A stretch of DNA of 64,000 bases from Deinococcus peraridilitoris DSM 19664 (GCF_000317835.1 NC_019793.1:2294001-2358000), one strand, 5' to 3'. Shown: positions 8,928 through 25,946, counted from the first letter of the stretch. A program made the numbers and translations. Notes: generated by a model from the letters alone, not told the origin.

Positions 8928-10030
8928 AGCAGATTCCCGTCACCGTCGTCACCGGCTTTCTCGGGTCCGGCAAAACCACCCTGCTCTCCAACCTGCTGGG
9001 CACTACCCATGACCGCCGCCTCGCGGTCATCGTGAACGAATTCGGTGAGGTCAGCATCGACGGCGCGCTGCTGCGCGGCGCTCCGCAAGGAGAGCACGTC
9101 GAGATTCACGACCTGCCCGGCGGCCTGGTCGCCTACGGTAACGACGACGCCTTCGCGCCGACCCTGCGCGCCCTGCGCGAGCGCCGCTCCCTGATCGACC
9201 ACGTGCTGATCGAAACCTCCGGGCTGGCAGTGCCCACCGCGATCTTCGTGGTGCTGCAAAGCGAGGAGTTCCGCGATGACTTCGTGCTCGACGCCACCCT
9301 GGCGGTGGTGGATACCCCCCTGCTGCTGGAGGGCGCTTTTCGGGCCGGGAAACCCGTACCCGGCGCACAGGACGTGCAGGGCAGCGTCGCGAGCCTGTTC
9401 GGGCAGCAGCTGGAATTCGCCGATGTCGTGGTGCTCAACAAGATCGACGCCCTGAGCGAAGACGAGCTGCTCAGGGCCGAGGAACAGCTGCGCCGGCTCG
9501 CGCCGGGAGTGCGCTTCATGGAAACGGCGTACGGCGCCAGGCTCGACACCCGGCTCACGCTGGGCCTGCACCTGCACGAGCATGCCCGCGCGGGCGGACA
9601 CCATCATGGACCCGTCCGCACGGCGCCCGGCGAGGGCGACGCGCCGCTGGCCGATCAGCGCGTGCTCGACGGGCACAGCCACGGCGGCCTCGGCGCGCAC
9701 GTCCACAGCCTCAGCACGCACGAGCACTTTCACGAGCACGACAACGGCTGGCAATCCTTCCGCCTGCGCAGCGACGAGGCGCAACACCCGGGCGAGCTGC
9801 TCGGCGCGATCCGCAGCGTCACGCAGGAATTCCCGCTGCTGCGCGCCAAGGGCTTCGCGCGCCTGCCCGAGGGGCGCCTCGTGGTGCAGGCGGTGCGCAC
9901 GCGCGTCGAGACCCGCACGGACGATGTTCGCGTGGAGGGTCCTTCCGAAATCATCTTCATCGGGTACCATCCGCGCCGCAAGCATGTCGCGGCGCGCATC
10001 ACCGAACTGACCGGAAAGAGCTGGGCCTGA
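8924..10030 (+). CDS. cobW: CobW-type G3E GTPase lacking the CxCC motif, His-rich insert
   Basis: A metal-insertion or chaperone GTPase of COG0523, thought to help cobalt delivery in B12 synthesis. Seen: P-loop GFLGSGKTT (residues 11-19), [18 protein letters not shown]-specificity motif, and a C-terminal CobW domain. The region from about residue 205 to 270 has over a dozen His residues ([20 protein letters not shown]), a likely metal-binding loop. The usual GCxCC site after the second motif reads GGLVAY here (residues 66-71), so the metal-binding cysteines are absent. It lies directly before cobN, fitting a role with that chelatase. Confidence 0.9.
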   Translation: MKQIPVTVVTGFLGSGKTTLLSNLLGTTHDRRLAVIVNEFGEVSIDGALLRGAPQGEHVEIHDLPGGLVAYGNDDAFAPTLRALRERRSLIDHVLIETSGLAVPTAIFVVLQSEEFRDDFVLDATLAVVDTPLLLEGAFRAGKPVPGAQDVQGSVASLFGQQLEFADVVVLNKIDALSEDELLRAEEQLRRLAPGVRFMETAYGARLDTRLTLGLHLHEHARAGGHHHGPVRTAPGEGDAPLADQRVLDGHSHGGLGAHVHSLSTHEHFHEHDNGWQSFRLRSDEAQHPGELLGAIRSVTQEFPLLRAKGFARLPEGRLVVQAVRTRVETRTDDVRVEGPSEIIFIGYHPRRKHVAARITELTGKSWA

Positions 10031-10094
10031 TACGGGACTTGTCCCATCCTGGATTCAGGAGTCGGTGTCACCCCTCGTGGGCAGGAGGCAGGAT

Positions 10095-16302
<6,208 letters not shown>

Positions 16303-16306
<4 letters not shown>

Positions 16307-17679
16307 CGCCACGCCTGATCGTCGCCGCGCCGCACTCGGGGGCAGGCAAGACGACCGTCACGGCAGCCATCCTGGCGGGCCTGCGGGCGCACGGATTGCG
16401 GGTGCAGCCCTTCAAGGCCGGCCCGGACTACCTTGATCCCACGCACCTCGGGGCGGCCGCCGGGGTGGCGGCGCGCAACCTCGATTCCTTTCTGCTGCCC
16501 CCCGGCACGCTCGAAGCGCTGTTCGTGCGCGCGGCGCGCGGTGCAGACGTCTCGATCATTGAGGGGGTGATGGGCCTCTTTGACGGCCGCGACCCTCTCA
16601 GCGACGACGCCAGCACCGCCGACCTGGCCCGGCGTCTGGGGGTGCCCGTCGTGCTGGTCCTCGACGTGCGGGGAGCGGCCCGCTCCGCCGCCGCGATGGC
16701 GCTGGGCTTTGCCCGGTTCGCGCCGGACCTGAACATCGCGGGCGTGATCCTCAACCGGGTGGGCAGCGAGCGGCACGCGAGGCTGTGCGAAGCGGCCCTG
16801 GCGCAGGTTGGGGTGCGCTCCTTTGGCTTTCTGCCTCGTGACGAGCGGGTCGGGGTGCCCGAGCGGCACATGGGGCTCGTCCTGGCGGGAGAAGCCCGCA
16901 TCGACCATGCGGCGCTGACGCATGCCGCGCAGCAGCTCGACCTGCCCGGGCTGCTGGAGGTCGCGCGCTCCAGTCCCCCCCTGCCCGACCCGCCCGCCCT
17001 GTTGCCGCGCACCCCACGACCGGCCCGCGCCTGCATCGCCCTGGCGCGTGACGAGGCCTTCAACTTCTATTACCCGGACGCGCTCGACGTTCTGCGCGAC
17101 CTCGGCGCCGAACTGATCGAGTTCTCGCCCCTGCGAGACGGGTGCGTTCCCGACGCGGGCGCCCTCCTGATCGGCGGCGGCTACCCGGAACTGCACGCCG
17201 CTCCCCTGAGCGCGAACACGGCCATGCGCGCCTCGGTGCGCTCTTTTGCGGCCTCGGGCCGTCCGGTGATCGCCGAGTGCGGTGGGCTGATGTACCTCGG
17301 CGAGACGCTGCGCGACCTGGGCGGGCGCTCTCACCGCATGTGCGGTGTGATTCCCGCCCGTACGGTCATGCGCCAGCGCCCGATCCTGGGATACCGCGAG
17401 GTCGTCACCCGCTCGCAGACTCCCTACGGTCCGGCCGGAACAGGGCTGCGCGGTCACGAGTTTCACTTTTCCGAGCTGGAGACGCCCCTGCAGCCGCCCG
17501 CGTACGGACGGGTGGGCGGAGGCGAAACCGAAGGGTACGCGGCGGGAAACGTCCTGGCCAGCTACGTTCACCTGCACCTCGCCGCCCACCCTGAAGCGGC
17601 GGAGCACTTTGTAGAGCTGGCCGCGCGGTGGACGGGGCGGACCCAGGAGGCACAGGGCACGCCGGAGGCGAGCCCGTGA
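16303..17679 (+). CDS. cbiA: Cobyrinic acid a,c-diamide synthase
   Basis: ATP- and glutamine-dependent amidation of the a and c side chains. The 458-aa protein has a dethiobiotin-synthase-like ATPase domain ([13 protein letters not shown] near residue 6, [21 protein letters not shown]) and a C-terminal class I glutamine amidotransferase domain with nucleophile Cys in [10 protein letters not shown] near residue 325. It ends in [10 protein letters not shown], which supplies the His. Start ATG 16303 sits in an ATGA overlap with chlID. Confidence 0.93.
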
Positions 17680-18584
17680 GCGTCCCCCTGGCCGTGCTGC
17701 TCGACCTCACCCTGGGAGAGCCGCCCGCGAAAGTCCACCCCGTGGTGCTGATGGGGAACTACCTGCAGTTCGCCCGCCGCCGCTGGCAGGCGCGGGGTGC
17801 GCGCGGTCAGCTGCTGCAGGGCGCGGCGTGGTGGGCACTGGGAGCGGCCGGGAGTTACGCGTTCGGGCGAGGAGCGCAGGGGGCCGTGAAGGCCCTGCCG
17901 CGCCCTCTGCGCGATCTGGCGCTGGCGGCGCTGCTCAAGCCGACCTTTTCGGCGCGCGGTCTGTTTCGGGCAGTGGGCGAGGTCGAGCGGCCGTTGCGCG
18001 CCGGTGACCTCGCGCAGGCACGGCAGATGCTGTCCTGGCACCTCGTCAGCCGCGACACGGGCGACCTCATGGAGGAAGAGGTGGCGGGCGCGGCCCTGGA
18101 GAGCCTGTTCGAGAATCTGTCGGATTCGGTGGTGGGACCGCTGCTGGCCTTTCAGCTGGGCGGGTTGGGGCTGGCGTACCTCTACCGCTTTGCCAACACC
18201 GCCGACGCCATGTGGGGCTACCGGACACCGGAACTGGAGTGGAACGGAAAAGTGGCCGCGCGCGCCGACGACGCGCTGAACCTTTTGCCCGCGCGGGTGA
18301 GCGCGCTGCTGATTCTGCTGGGAACCCGCGTGACCGGAGAGGACGCCGCGCGGGCCACGCGGGTCTGGCGCGCAGACGCACACCTCACCAGCTCCCCGAA
18401 CGCCGGTCATCCCATGTCGGTCGCGGCGGGCGCGCTGGGCGTGCGGCTGGACAAACGCGGACACTACATCCTCAACGCGGCAGGCCGGGCACCCCAGGCG
18501 GGCGACCTCGCAGGGGGCCTGCGGCTCGCCGCGGCGGCGCTGGCGCTCGGGGCAGTGCTGCTGATCGGGGGAGGGCGTGCCTGA
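17676..18584 (+). CDS. cbiB: Adenosylcobinamide-phosphate synthase
   Basis: Membrane enzyme that joins (R)-1-amino-2-propanol (or its phosphate) to cobyric acid. The 302-aa protein has several hydrophobic segments and CbiB motifs: [19 protein letters not shown] at the N-terminus, [14 protein letters not shown] near residue 148, [13 protein letters not shown] near 185, and [17 protein letters not shown] near 245. Start is GTG 17676 in a GTGA overlap with cbiA. Confidence 0.93.
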   Translation: MSVPLAVLLDLTLGEPPAKVHPVVLMGNYLQFARRRWQARGARGQLLQGAAWWALGAAGSYAFGRGAQGAVKALPRPLRDLALAALLKPTFSARGLFRAVGEVERPLRAGDLAQARQMLSWHLVSRDTGDLMEEEVAGAALESLFENLSDSVVGPLLAFQLGGLGLAYLYRFANTADAMWGYRTPELEWNGKVAARADDALNLLPARVSALLILLGTRVTGEDAARATRVWRADAHLTSSPNAGHPMSVAAGALGVRLDKRGHYILNAAGRAPQAGDLAGGLRLAAAALALGAVLLIGGGRA

Positions 18585-19605
18585 AGGGCCACAGCCCCGC
18601 CATCCGCAGTTGCCCCGCGCGCCGCACGGCGGGCCCGGCACCGCTCCCTTTGCCGGGATCGACTTCAGCGTCAACACCAATCCTCTGGGGCCCAACCCGG
18701 TCTTGCTCGCGGCGGCGCGGGCGGCGGACCTCGGCGCCTACCCCGATCCTGGCATGCGCGCCGAGCAGGAAGTGCTGGCCGCCTGGCACGGGGTGTCCCC
18801 TGCAGAGGTGGTCCCCGCCACGGGCGCGTCCGAACTGCTGCACCGGCTCGCGCGCGCGTACCTGGGCGGCCATGACCGGGTGCTGTCGGTGCTTGCCCCC
18901 TTCGGGGAGTTCGCCCGCGCCGCCGCGCTGCAGGGGGCCGCGCTGTCGGTCGTGGAGCCCGAAGGGGCGCGCGAGGCCGTCCACGCGGAGTCACCCACCC
19001 TGGTCTACCTGTGCCGGCCGCACAATCCGCTGGGTGTCAGCTTGGTCGCCGAGAACGCGACAGCCCTTGCAGACACCTGCCGGGAGATGGGGGCCCTGCT
19101 GATTCTCGACGAGGCCTACGTCGGCCTCGCGCCCGCTCTGGAACCCGTGCCCCCTCACCCGGCCTTGGTGCGCCTGCACTCGCCCGGCAAGCTGCACGGC
19201 CTGGTGGGGGTGCGTCCCGCCTACGCCCTGGCCGCTCCCGAGGTCGCGGCGGTCCTGGTGAACCTCGCGCCCGCCTGGAGCGTCGGGGCGCCGACCCTGG
19301 CGCTGCTGCGCGCGCTGCCCGCTGCCCAGGAATTCGTGCATGAAAGCCTGCCGCGCTGGCAGGACGCGGCCCGCGCCCTCAAGGCGGAGCTGCGCGCACT
19401 CGCCCCTGTCCACGACGAAGCGCTACCCTATTTCACGATGAGTGTCGGCGATGCACGCGGCGTGACGGCGCAGCTCCTCACGCGCGGCGTGAAGGTGCGC
19501 GACTGCACGAGTTACGGCTTTCCCGGGCGGGTGCGGATCTCGGCCCGCCTACCCCACGAGAACGCCCGCCTCGTTCAGGCAGTTTCGGAGGTATTGGGTG
19601 GGTAG
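18577..19605 (+). CDS. cobD: Threonine-phosphate decarboxylase-like PLP aminotransferase (CobD/CobC)
   Basis: Fold-type I PLP enzyme (342 aa) expected to make aminopropanol phosphate for the nucleotide-loop arm. Seen: [13 protein letters not shown] near residue 29, [11 protein letters not shown] near 147, [13 protein letters not shown] near 173, and the probable PLP lysine in [13 protein letters not shown] near residue 205. It overlaps cbiB by 8 nt and cbiP by 8 nt. It could be a histidinol-phosphate aminotransferase paralogue, but its place between cbiB and cbiP argues for the B12 role. Confidence 0.88.
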   Translation: MPEGPQPRHPQLPRAPHGGPGTAPFAGIDFSVNTNPLGPNPVLLAAARAADLGAYPDPGMRAEQEVLAAWHGVSPAEVVPATGASELLHRLARAYLGGHDRVLSVLAPFGEFARAAALQGAALSVVEPEGAREAVHAESPTLVYLCRPHNPLGVSLVAENATALADTCREMGALLILDEAYVGLAPALEPVPPHPALVRLHSPGKLHGLVGVRPAYALAAPEVAAVLVNLAPAWSVGAPTLALLRALPAAQEFVHESLPRWQDAARALKAELRALAPVHDEALPYFTMSVGDARGVTAQLLTRGVKVRDCTSYGFPGRVRISARLPHENARLVQAVSEVLGG

Positions 19606-21019
19606 GGCCCTGATGGTGCAGGGCTGCACGTCGAGTGCGGGAAAGTCCTACCTGGTAAGCGCCCTGTGCCGCGCCTTTGCCAACGAGGGGGTGCGGGTGG
19701 CGCCCTTCAAGGGGCAGAACATGAGCAACAACGCCGGCATCACCCGCGAGGGCGGCGAGATCGGGCGGGCGCAGATCGTGCAGGCCCGCGCGGCGCGCGT
19801 GGAGCCGCAGGCCCGCATGAACCCGGTGCTGCTCAAACCGGAAGCCGATTCCCGCTCGCAGGTGGTGGTGCTCGGCAAGGCCGACCTGGCACTCTCGCAG
19901 CTTCCCTGGCGTGAGCGCAAGGCGCACCTGTGGCCCTTCGTGCGCGACAGCCTGCACGGCCTGCTGGCCGACTACGACTTGGTGCTGATCGAGGGGGCGG
20001 GCAGCCCGGCCGAGGTGAATTTGCGCGCCGGGGACATCGTGAACATGCGCGTGGCGCTGGAGGCGCAGGCGCGGGTACTGCTGGCCGCCGACATCGACCG
20101 GGGAGGCGCCTTCGCACACCTGCTGGGCACCTGGCACTGCCTCAGTGCCGAGGAGCGCGCGTTGCTGGGGGGGTTTATCCTGAACAAGTTCCGCGGTGAC
20201 CCCGCTTTGCTCAGCCCCGCCCCCGAGTGGCTGGAGCAGCAGACCGGGGTGTCCACGGTAGGCATCGTGCCGATGCTGGGGATTCCCCTGCCCGAGGAGG
20301 ACGGGCTGCTGCCTGACCGCTCCGCGCCGCTCTTCGAAGCGGGTGCCCTGGCGGGCTCGGTGGCCATTGCCCGCCTGCCCCGGGTGGCCAACCTCGACGA
20401 ATTCGCGCCGCTGGGAGAGCTGGCACGTTGGGTGACAAGTCCGGCCGAGCTGGCGGGCGCACGGGCGGTGATTCTGCCGGGCTCCAAGAGCGTGCGCGCC
20501 GACCTCGCGTGGCTGCGTGAAACCGGTCTGGCGGGCGCCGTGACCCGCCTGGCCCGCGAGGGTGTGCCGGTGCTGGGCGTGTGCGGTGGCCTGCAGATGC
20601 TGGGCCGCACGCTGCGCGACCCGCACGGCATCGAAGGTGGGGGAGAAGCGAGCGGACTCGGCCTGCTGGACCTGGAAACGACCCTGGAGCCCGAAAAGAT
20701 CACCCGCGAAGTCGCCCTGAAGGACGCCGAGACGGGCAGCGTCCTGCGCGGGTACGAGATTCACCACGGCCGCACCGTCGCGGGGCCAGAGGTGACCGAG
20801 ACCCTGCCGGGCGCGGCCTGGCGCAGCGGCAACGTGCGCGGCGCCTACCTGCACGGCCTGCTGGAGAATCCCGCTTACCTGGAGGCGTTTCTGGGCTGGG
20901 CGGGCCTGCAGTCCACGGCGGCGCTCGACACCCTCGATTCACGCCTTGACGCCCTGGCAGAGCAGGTCAAGGCCGGTCTCGACTGGGCGCGTGTGCGTGA
21001 CCTGGCGCTGGGAGTCTGA
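19598..21019 (+). CDS. cbiP: Cobyric acid synthase
   Basis: Amidates four peripheral side chains of the corrin ring using glutamine and ATP. The 473-aa protein starts with a P-loop-like VQGCTSSAGKS, then FKGQNMSNNA near residue 45, IEGAGSPAEVNL near 130, and LLAADIDRGGAFA. A C-terminal amidotransferase domain has GVCGGLQMLG near residue 328 and AYLHGLLENP. GTG 19598 gives a 5-residue longer start than ATG 19613; both fit. Confidence 0.94.
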   Translation: MGRALMVQGCTSSAGKSYLVSALCRAFANEGVRVAPFKGQNMSNNAGITREGGEIGRAQIVQARAARVEPQARMNPVLLKPEADSRSQVVVLGKADLALSQLPWRERKAHLWPFVRDSLHGLLADYDLVLIEGAGSPAEVNLRAGDIVNMRVALEAQARVLLAADIDRGGAFAHLLGTWHCLSAEERALLGGFILNKFRGDPALLSPAPEWLEQQTGVSTVGIVPMLGIPLPEEDGLLPDRSAPLFEAGALAGSVAIARLPRVANLDEFAPLGELARWVTSPAELAGARAVILPGSKSVRADLAWLRETGLAGAVTRLAREGVPVLGVCGGLQMLGRTLRDPHGIEGGGEASGLGLLDLETTLEPEKITREVALKDAETGSVLRGYEIHHGRTVAGPEVTETLPGAAWRSGNVRGAYLHGLLENPAYLEAFLGWAGLQSTAALDTLDSRLDALAEQVKAGLDWARVRDLALGV

Positions 21020-21543
21020 TGGGCCGCCTGATCTTCGTGACCGGGGGAGCGCGCAGCGGCAAGAGCGCCTTCGCCGAGCGGCGCGCGCTGCAACTCGCGC
21101 CCGTGAAGCGCACCTACATCGCCACCGCCCAGGCCTTCGACGACGAGATGCGCGAGCGGATCGCCCGTCACCAGGGCGAACGCGCGGCGGGCTGGCAGAC
21201 GCTGGAGGAGCCACTGAACGCCGCCCGCGCCCTGCATGAAGCGCCCACCCCGGTGGTGCTGCTCGACTGCCTGTCGCTGCTGGTGTCCAACCTGCTGCTG
21301 CTGGACCTGCCTGCCGAGGACATCCTGGCGCGCGTGCAGGACCTCATCGAGGCCGGACGGGAGCGGGAAGGCACACTCATCGTCGTCTCGAACGAGGTCG
21401 GTTCGGGCATCGTGCCCGAGTACCCCCTGGGGCGCCGGTACCGCGATGTGCTGGGCTGGGCCAACCAGCGCATGGCCGCCGCCGCGCAGGAAGCGTATCT
21501 GGTCGTGGCGGGTTTGCCACTCACGCTGAAATCCGAACCGTAG
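21019..21543 (+). CDS. cobU: Adenosylcobinamide kinase / guanylyltransferase
   Basis: Phosphorylates adenosylcobinamide and attaches GMP. The 174-aa protein has the P-loop VTGGARSGKSAFAE (residues 7-20), TYIATAQAFDDEMRERIARHQ with the guanylylation His, LLDCLSLLVSNLL near residue 75, and VSNEVGSGIVPEYPLGRRYRD near residue 122. Its ATG shares a base with the cbiP stop. Last gene of the operon; it meets the convergent hydrolase gene after only 14 nt, with no visible terminator. Confidence 0.95.
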   Translation: MGRLIFVTGGARSGKSAFAERRALQLAPVKRTYIATAQAFDDEMRERIARHQGERAAGWQTLEEPLNAARALHEAPTPVVLLDCLSLLVSNLLLLDLPAEDILARVQDLIEAGREREGTLIVVSNEVGSGIVPEYPLGRRYRDVLGWANQRMAAAAQEAYLVVAGLPLTLKSEP

Positions 21544-21557
21544 GGCGCTCGGGTGGG

Positions 21558-22784
21558 TCAGCTGCCGCAGTACAGGCTGACGGGCTTGCGGTCCGCGACA
21601 TTTTTCATCCATTCCAGCGCGTCGTTCAGCGCCACCTGACGGGTCTGGTAGTGGTTGATCCCGCGGTAGGTCTTGTAGGTCACCGCCCGACCCAGCTTGC
21701 ACTGCTCGCCCACAAAGGCCCGTTGCGCCGCCTCGGTGACGATGTCGTCGGTGCTGCCCTGCGCCACGAAAGCCGGAATGCTCGCGCCTGCCTTGTTCAT
21801 GCCGGCGTTGTTGGTCCGCAGCACCTTGGCCCAGGTCGGGTATTTCTGTGCCAGGGTGCCGTCTCGCAGTGCACGGACGAACTCCGGCTGGAAGACGTCC
21901 TCGGGGCGCTTGCTGTACATGCTGTAGAGATCGGCGATGCAGCGGCTGCGGGCGTTGGTGTTGAGCCCGTTGTACACCTTGGGCAGCAGAATCTGCCGGG
22001 CATCGGCCTGATTCTTGCCGTAGTACGCTTCGTAGGCCGCGACCGCGTACGGCGCGAAGGCAGCATTCTCACGCCAGAGCGTTTCGACGTTGGTGGTCGC
22101 GCCGAAGACGGCCACGCCCGTGACCGGCACATCAGGGGCATAACGACGCGCGAGGTCGGCGGCGGCGAAACTCGAGTGGCCTCCCTGCGAGTACCCCGAG
22201 AAGAACACCGCGTCCTGCGGACGGGCGCTGAGGCTCTTTCCGGCGCCCTCGAAAAACTGGTAGGCGGCGCGCGCGGCGTCCAGCATGATGCGCGCCTCGC
22301 TGGCCGACACGAAGTACGGCTGCAGGCGGTCCTTGTCATTGAAGTAGGCGTAATCGGTCATCACCCCGATGAAGCCCTGCGCGGCGTAGGACAGCATGTG
22401 CCCCTGGTACCAGCCCCACGACGCCACCTCGGGGCGTTCGTTGAACACCGAGCAGGCGTCCGCGAGGCCGGTGGTGCCGGGTCCCAGGACGTACACCGGC
22501 AGCTTGGTGCCCTTGGGCACCTGCGGCACGAAGATCTGCGCCCGCACGGTCAGGGGTTTTCCCTTCTCGTCGGTGGAGCGCAGGGTCAGGTCGTAGCGCG
22601 CGACGCTGTAGCGTGGTGCGGGCGGTGCGTTGCGCGAATACAGGGCCTGCCCGGCCTGCGTGATGGCGGCGGGCGTGTAGGTGCCCGAGGCTTTGGCGCC
22701 GGTCAGGGTGCGGGGCGTTGCGGCCTGGGCAGTCATCAACAATGAAGCGGTCAGTGCGCTGAGCATCAACAAGGGACGTCGCAT
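21558..22784 (-). CDS. Secreted alpha/beta hydrolase (lipase-like)
   Basis: A 408-aa predicted exported esterase/lipase. It begins with a signal peptide (MRRPLLMLSALTASLLMTAQA), followed by a mature alpha/beta-hydrolase body with nucleophile elbow FFSGYSQGGHSS near residue 210. Late acidic and His candidates lie in VAQGSTDDIVTE and RGINHYQTR. This layout resembles secretory lipase-type families; the substrate cannot be read. The ATG at 22784 starts the signal peptide, but the nearest strong AGGAGAG is 18 nt upstream, which is long. A possible promoter is TTGAAG (22849-22844) and TATCAA (22825-22820), 18-nt spacer. Confidence 0.82.
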   Translation of the reverse strand: MRRPLLMLSALTASLLMTAQAATPRTLTGAKASGTYTPAAITQAGQALYSRNAPPAPRYSVARYDLTLRSTDEKGKPLTVRAQIFVPQVPKGTKLPVYVLGPGTTGLADACSVFNERPEVASWGWYQGHMLSYAAQGFIGVMTDYAYFNDKDRLQPYFVSASEARIMLDAARAAYQFFEGAGKSLSARPQDAVFFSGYSQGGHSSFAAADLARRYAPDVPVTGVAVFGATTNVETLWRENAAFAPYAVAAYEAYYGKNQADARQILLPKVYNGLNTNARSRCIADLYSMYSKRPEDVFQPEFVRALRDGTLAQKYPTWAKVLRTNNAGMNKAGASIPAFVAQGSTDDIVTEAAQRAFVGEQCKLGRAVTYKTYRGINHYQTRQVALNDALEWMKNVADRKPVSLYCGS

Positions 22785-23081
22785 GGTTGTGATCAGTGTC
22801 AGCTCTCCTTTCTTCCGGCTTGATACGAGCTGTCTGAACGCTTCTTCAAAAAGTACCCGATGTGGCGTTTGCGGCAACCCGGTGTGGCGGACTGTGGGCC
22901 GAGCAAAAGGCTCACCGGGCCGCCAGGCGGTCCGCAGCTCAAGGCCGGCGGGCCAGACTCAATCGCCCCCACATGAAAAGGTGGTTTTTGCCTTTTACGC
23001 TGGATCGACGTCAATTGAAGGACAACGCGACACCGTGTGCTGGAGTTTTGTGCAGAACAACACGGAAGAGAGGAGTTCGCC
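22785..23081. other. Divergent intergenic region, hydrolase / DASS transporter
   Basis: 297 nt between two divergent genes. On the minus strand TTGAAG and TATCAA with an 18-nt spacer may form the hydrolase promoter. On the plus strand TTGCCT near 22987 and TCAATT near 23010 are a weak promoter candidate. No clear operator was seen. Confidence 0.35.
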
Positions 23082-24593
23082 GTGAGTGAAGACGTGACCC
23101 GCGACCCGACACCGGGCCCCGAACGCCCGGGGAGCGTGCGCTGGCTTCCTTTGCTGCTCGGGCCGCTGCTGGCCTTGCTCACGTCGGTGATTCCCGCGCC
23201 GGGAGACTTGCCGGAAAGTGCCTGGCGGCTGGTCGGGCTGACCTTGTGGATGGTGACATGGTGGCTCAGCGAGGCCGTGCCGCTGGCCGCCACTGCGCTG
23301 CTGCCCATTCCTTTTATGCCACTGCTGGGCATCAACGAGGCCGGGCCCACCACCGCCAGCTACGCCGACCCGCTGATCTTTCTGTTTCTGGGTGGCTTTC
23401 TGATTGCGGCGGCCATGCGCCGCTGGAATCTGCACACCCGCATCGCGATGAACATCGTGCGGCGCATCGGGACGAGCCCCGCGGGCATCATTGGTGGCTT
23501 CATGCTCGCCACGGCCTTTCTGTCGATGTGGATTTCCAATACCGCGACCGCCGTCATGATGTTCGCGGTCGGCGTGAGCCTGATCGAGTACCTGCGCGGC
23601 AGCGGCCTGCCGGCGGCGCAGCTGCGCGGTTTCGGGGTGGCCCTGATGCTGGGCATCGCCTACAGCGCCAGCATCGGCGGCGTCGGGACCTTGATCGGCA
23701 CGCCCCCCAACGCGTTGCTGGCCGCCTACGCCGGGCGCGAACTGGGCGTGGCCATCGACATGAGCCGCTGGATGCTGCTGGGCGTGCCCTTTGTGATCCT
23801 GATGCTGGCCTTCACCTGGTTCTGGCTGACCCGCGTGGTGGGGCGCGTGAACGAACTGCGCCTGGAAGGCGCGGCGAGCGTGGTGGACACCGAGCTGGCC
23901 AAGCTGGGCGCCCTGCGCGGGGGCGAGCGCGGCGTGCTGGTTATCTTCGTGCTGACCGCCCTGGCCTGGATCTTCCGTCCGCAGCTTGCCGAGCTGACCG
24001 GCCTTACCCTGAGCGACACGGCCATCGGGCTGATCGCGGTGTCGCTGCTGTTCGTGCTGTCCTCGGGCGGGCGGCGCCTGCTCACCTGGCGCGACGCCGA
24101 GTCGATTCCCTGGGGTGTGCTGCTGCTGTTCGGTGGCGGGCTGGCGCTGGCGTCCGCTTTCGGAGCGACCGGCCTCGCGCAGGCCATCGGTGGGGCGGTG
24201 AGCGGTTTGTCGGGCATCAACGTGTGGCTGCTGGTGCTGCTCGTCACGACCATGATCGTGTTTCTGACCGAACTCACCAGCAACACCGCCACGGCGGCGA
24301 CCTTTCTGCCCATCATGGGCGCGGTCGCCGGGGGTCTGGGCGAGAACGCGCTGCTGCTCGCCATTCCGGTGGCTATCGCGACCTCGGCGGCCTTCATGAT
24401 GCCGGTGGCGACGCCGCCGAACGCCATCGTCTTTGCCTACGAGGACCTCAAGATCCGTGACATGGTGCGGGCGGGCTTTGTGCTCAACATCGCCTCGATC
24501 ACGGTGATCGTCGCTTTGCTGGCGCTCCTGGCGGGGCCGGTGTTTGGGATCGAACCGGGCGTGCCCCTGGCGCCCAGGAGCAGCGGGCAGTAG
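23082..24593 (+). CDS. DASS-family sodium:dicarboxylate/anion symporter
   Basis: Inner-membrane carrier of the SLC13/DASS family (503 aa, about 11 hydrophobic segments). The two re-entrant-loop signatures are visible: SMWISNTATAVMMF near residue 160 and TELTSNTATAATFLPI near residue 410. Each is followed by a Pro-containing partner, GTLIGTPPNALL and MMPVATPPNAIVF. The substrate is probably a di- or tricarboxylate but cannot be fixed from sequence. GTG 23082 is chosen because AGAGGAG precedes it. Confidence 0.9.
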   Translation: MSEDVTRDPTPGPERPGSVRWLPLLLGPLLALLTSVIPAPGDLPESAWRLVGLTLWMVTWWLSEAVPLAATALLPIPFMPLLGINEAGPTTASYADPLIFLFLGGFLIAAAMRRWNLHTRIAMNIVRRIGTSPAGIIGGFMLATAFLSMWISNTATAVMMFAVGVSLIEYLRGSGLPAAQLRGFGVALMLGIAYSASIGGVGTLIGTPPNALLAAYAGRELGVAIDMSRWMLLGVPFVILMLAFTWFWLTRVVGRVNELRLEGAASVVDTELAKLGALRGGERGVLVIFVLTALAWIFRPQLAELTGLTLSDTAIGLIAVSLLFVLSSGGRRLLTWRDAESIPWGVLLLFGGGLALASAFGATGLAQAIGGAVSGLSGINVWLLVLLVTTMIVFLTELTSNTATAATFLPIMGAVAGGLGENALLLAIPVAIATSAAFMMPVATPPNAIVFAYEDLKIRDMVRAGFVLNIASITVIVALLALLAGPVFGIEPGVPLAPRSSGQ

Positions 24594-24613
24594 CGCGGCG
24601 GACTGGTGCTGGT

Positions 24614-24644
24614 CCCAGCGCGTAATCAAGCGCTGGGGCTTTTC
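24614..24644 (+). terminator. Terminator after DASS gene
   Basis: CCCAGCGC, 8-nt loop, GCGCTGGG followed by GCTTTT. It lies 20 nt after the transporter stop and before the convergent oxidoreductase gene. Confidence 0.75.
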
Positions 24645-24686
24645 CTGGTGAGGCCGGTCCCTTGTGGGTCCACCCGGTCTGCAACG

Positions 24687-25826
24687 TCATGGGCGCGCTT
24701 CGCCGCTGTCTGCCGCCGTCTTCTGTGCCTCTGCGTCCTGCGAAGCGGTGTTCTGTAAGGGGGTGTCCTGCGAGGTGCGGCGCCCGATCTCCTGGCGCAC
24801 GACCGGCGCCACCCGGGTGGCGTAGAGCTCGATGGCCCGCAGAATCTGGGCGTGAGGCATGGTGCCGACCGTCAGCTGCAGCAAAAAGCGCTGGTGCCCG
24901 AAGATTTCGTGCTGAAACACGATTTTCTCGGCGACCTCCTGGGGATCGCCCGCGACAAGGGCGCCGCGCAGGGTGCGCGAGGCGTCGAACTGCGCGCGGG
25001 AAAAGGGCGCCCAGCCGCGCTCGCGGCCTATGGCGTTCATCATGCCCGCATGGTACGGGTAAGCCTCGTCGGCGGCCTGCTGCGAGGTCGGCGCGATATA
25101 GCCGTGTGAATTGATGCTGATGGGTGGGGGAGCGTGCCCGGCCCGCCTCGCCGCGTCGCGGTGCAACTGTGCGAGCGGCGCGAAACGCTCGGAGAGGCCA
25201 CCGATGATGGCGATGGCCATCGGCAGCCCCAGGGTGCCCGCGCGCACGGCGGACTCGGGCGTGCCGCCCACCGCGACCCACACCGGCAGCGGATTTTGCA
25301 GCGGGCGCGGATAGACGCCCTGGTTCTCCAAAGCCGCGCGGTGACGGCCGGACCAGCGCACGCGCTCCCCGGCACGCAGTGCCAGCAGCAGTTCGAGTTT
25401 CTCGGCAAACAGCGTGTCGTAATCGTGTAGGTCATACCCGAACAGCGGAAAGGACTCGATGAACGATCCCCGGCCCGCCATGATCTCGGCGCGCCCGCCC
25501 GACAGCAGGTCGAGGGTGGCGAACTCCTGAAAGACCCGCACGGGATCGTCGGAGCTGAGCACCGTGACGGCGCTCGTGAGGCGGATGGTTTTGGTGCGCA
25601 CCGCCGCGGCGGCCAGCACCACGGCAGGCGCCGAGACCACGAAGTCCGGGCGGTGGTGCTCGCCCAGCCCGAACACGTCGAGGCCCACCTGATCGGCCAG
25701 CTCGATTTCCTCCAGCAGGTTTCGCAGTCGCTCCTCGGCGCTGATCAGCCCGCCCGAAAAAGGGTCGGGGGTGCGCTCGGCAAAGGTGTAGAGGCCGAGT
25801 TCGAAGGGTTGGGCAGGGCTTGGCAT
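24687..25826 (-). CDS. LLM-class flavin-dependent oxidoreductase (luciferase-like)
   Basis: A 379-aa bacterial-luciferase-like monooxygenase of the kind that uses reduced FMN or F420. Seen: [24 protein letters not shown] near residue 57, [28 protein letters not shown] near 90-120, and [24 protein letters not shown] near 205. The C-terminal 25 residues are low-complexity (Gln/Asp/Thr-rich) and not part of the fold. Start ATG 25826 has GGGAGA upstream. Substrate unknown. Confidence 0.88.
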   Translation of the reverse strand: MPSPAQPFELGLYTFAERTPDPFSGGLISAEERLRNLLEEIELADQVGLDVFGLGEHHRPDFVVSAPAVVLAAAAVRTKTIRLTSAVTVLSSDDPVRVFQEFATLDLLSGGRAEIMAGRGSFIESFPLFGYDLHDYDTLFAEKLELLLALRAGERVRWSGRHRAALENQGVYPRPLQNPLPVWVAVGGTPESAVRAGTLGLPMAIAIIGGLSERFAPLAQLHRDAARRAGHAPPPISINSHGYIAPTSQQAADEAYPYHAGMMNAIGRERGWAPFSRAQFDASRTLRGALVAGDPQEVAEKIVFQHEIFGHQRFLLQLTVGTMPHAQILRAIELYATRVAPVVRQEIGRRTSQDTPLQNTASQDAEAQKTAADSGEARP

Positions 25827-25946
25827 GTCGTCTCCCGTTTCAGGCTGCCGCGCCGCGCGGCGCGGTGGTTCAGGCTTGCATGAACGTGGGTGAAGTCTGC
25901 AGTGGGGGTAGTGCATCCTGCCGATGTATCGCCGGGCGCGCCCTAT

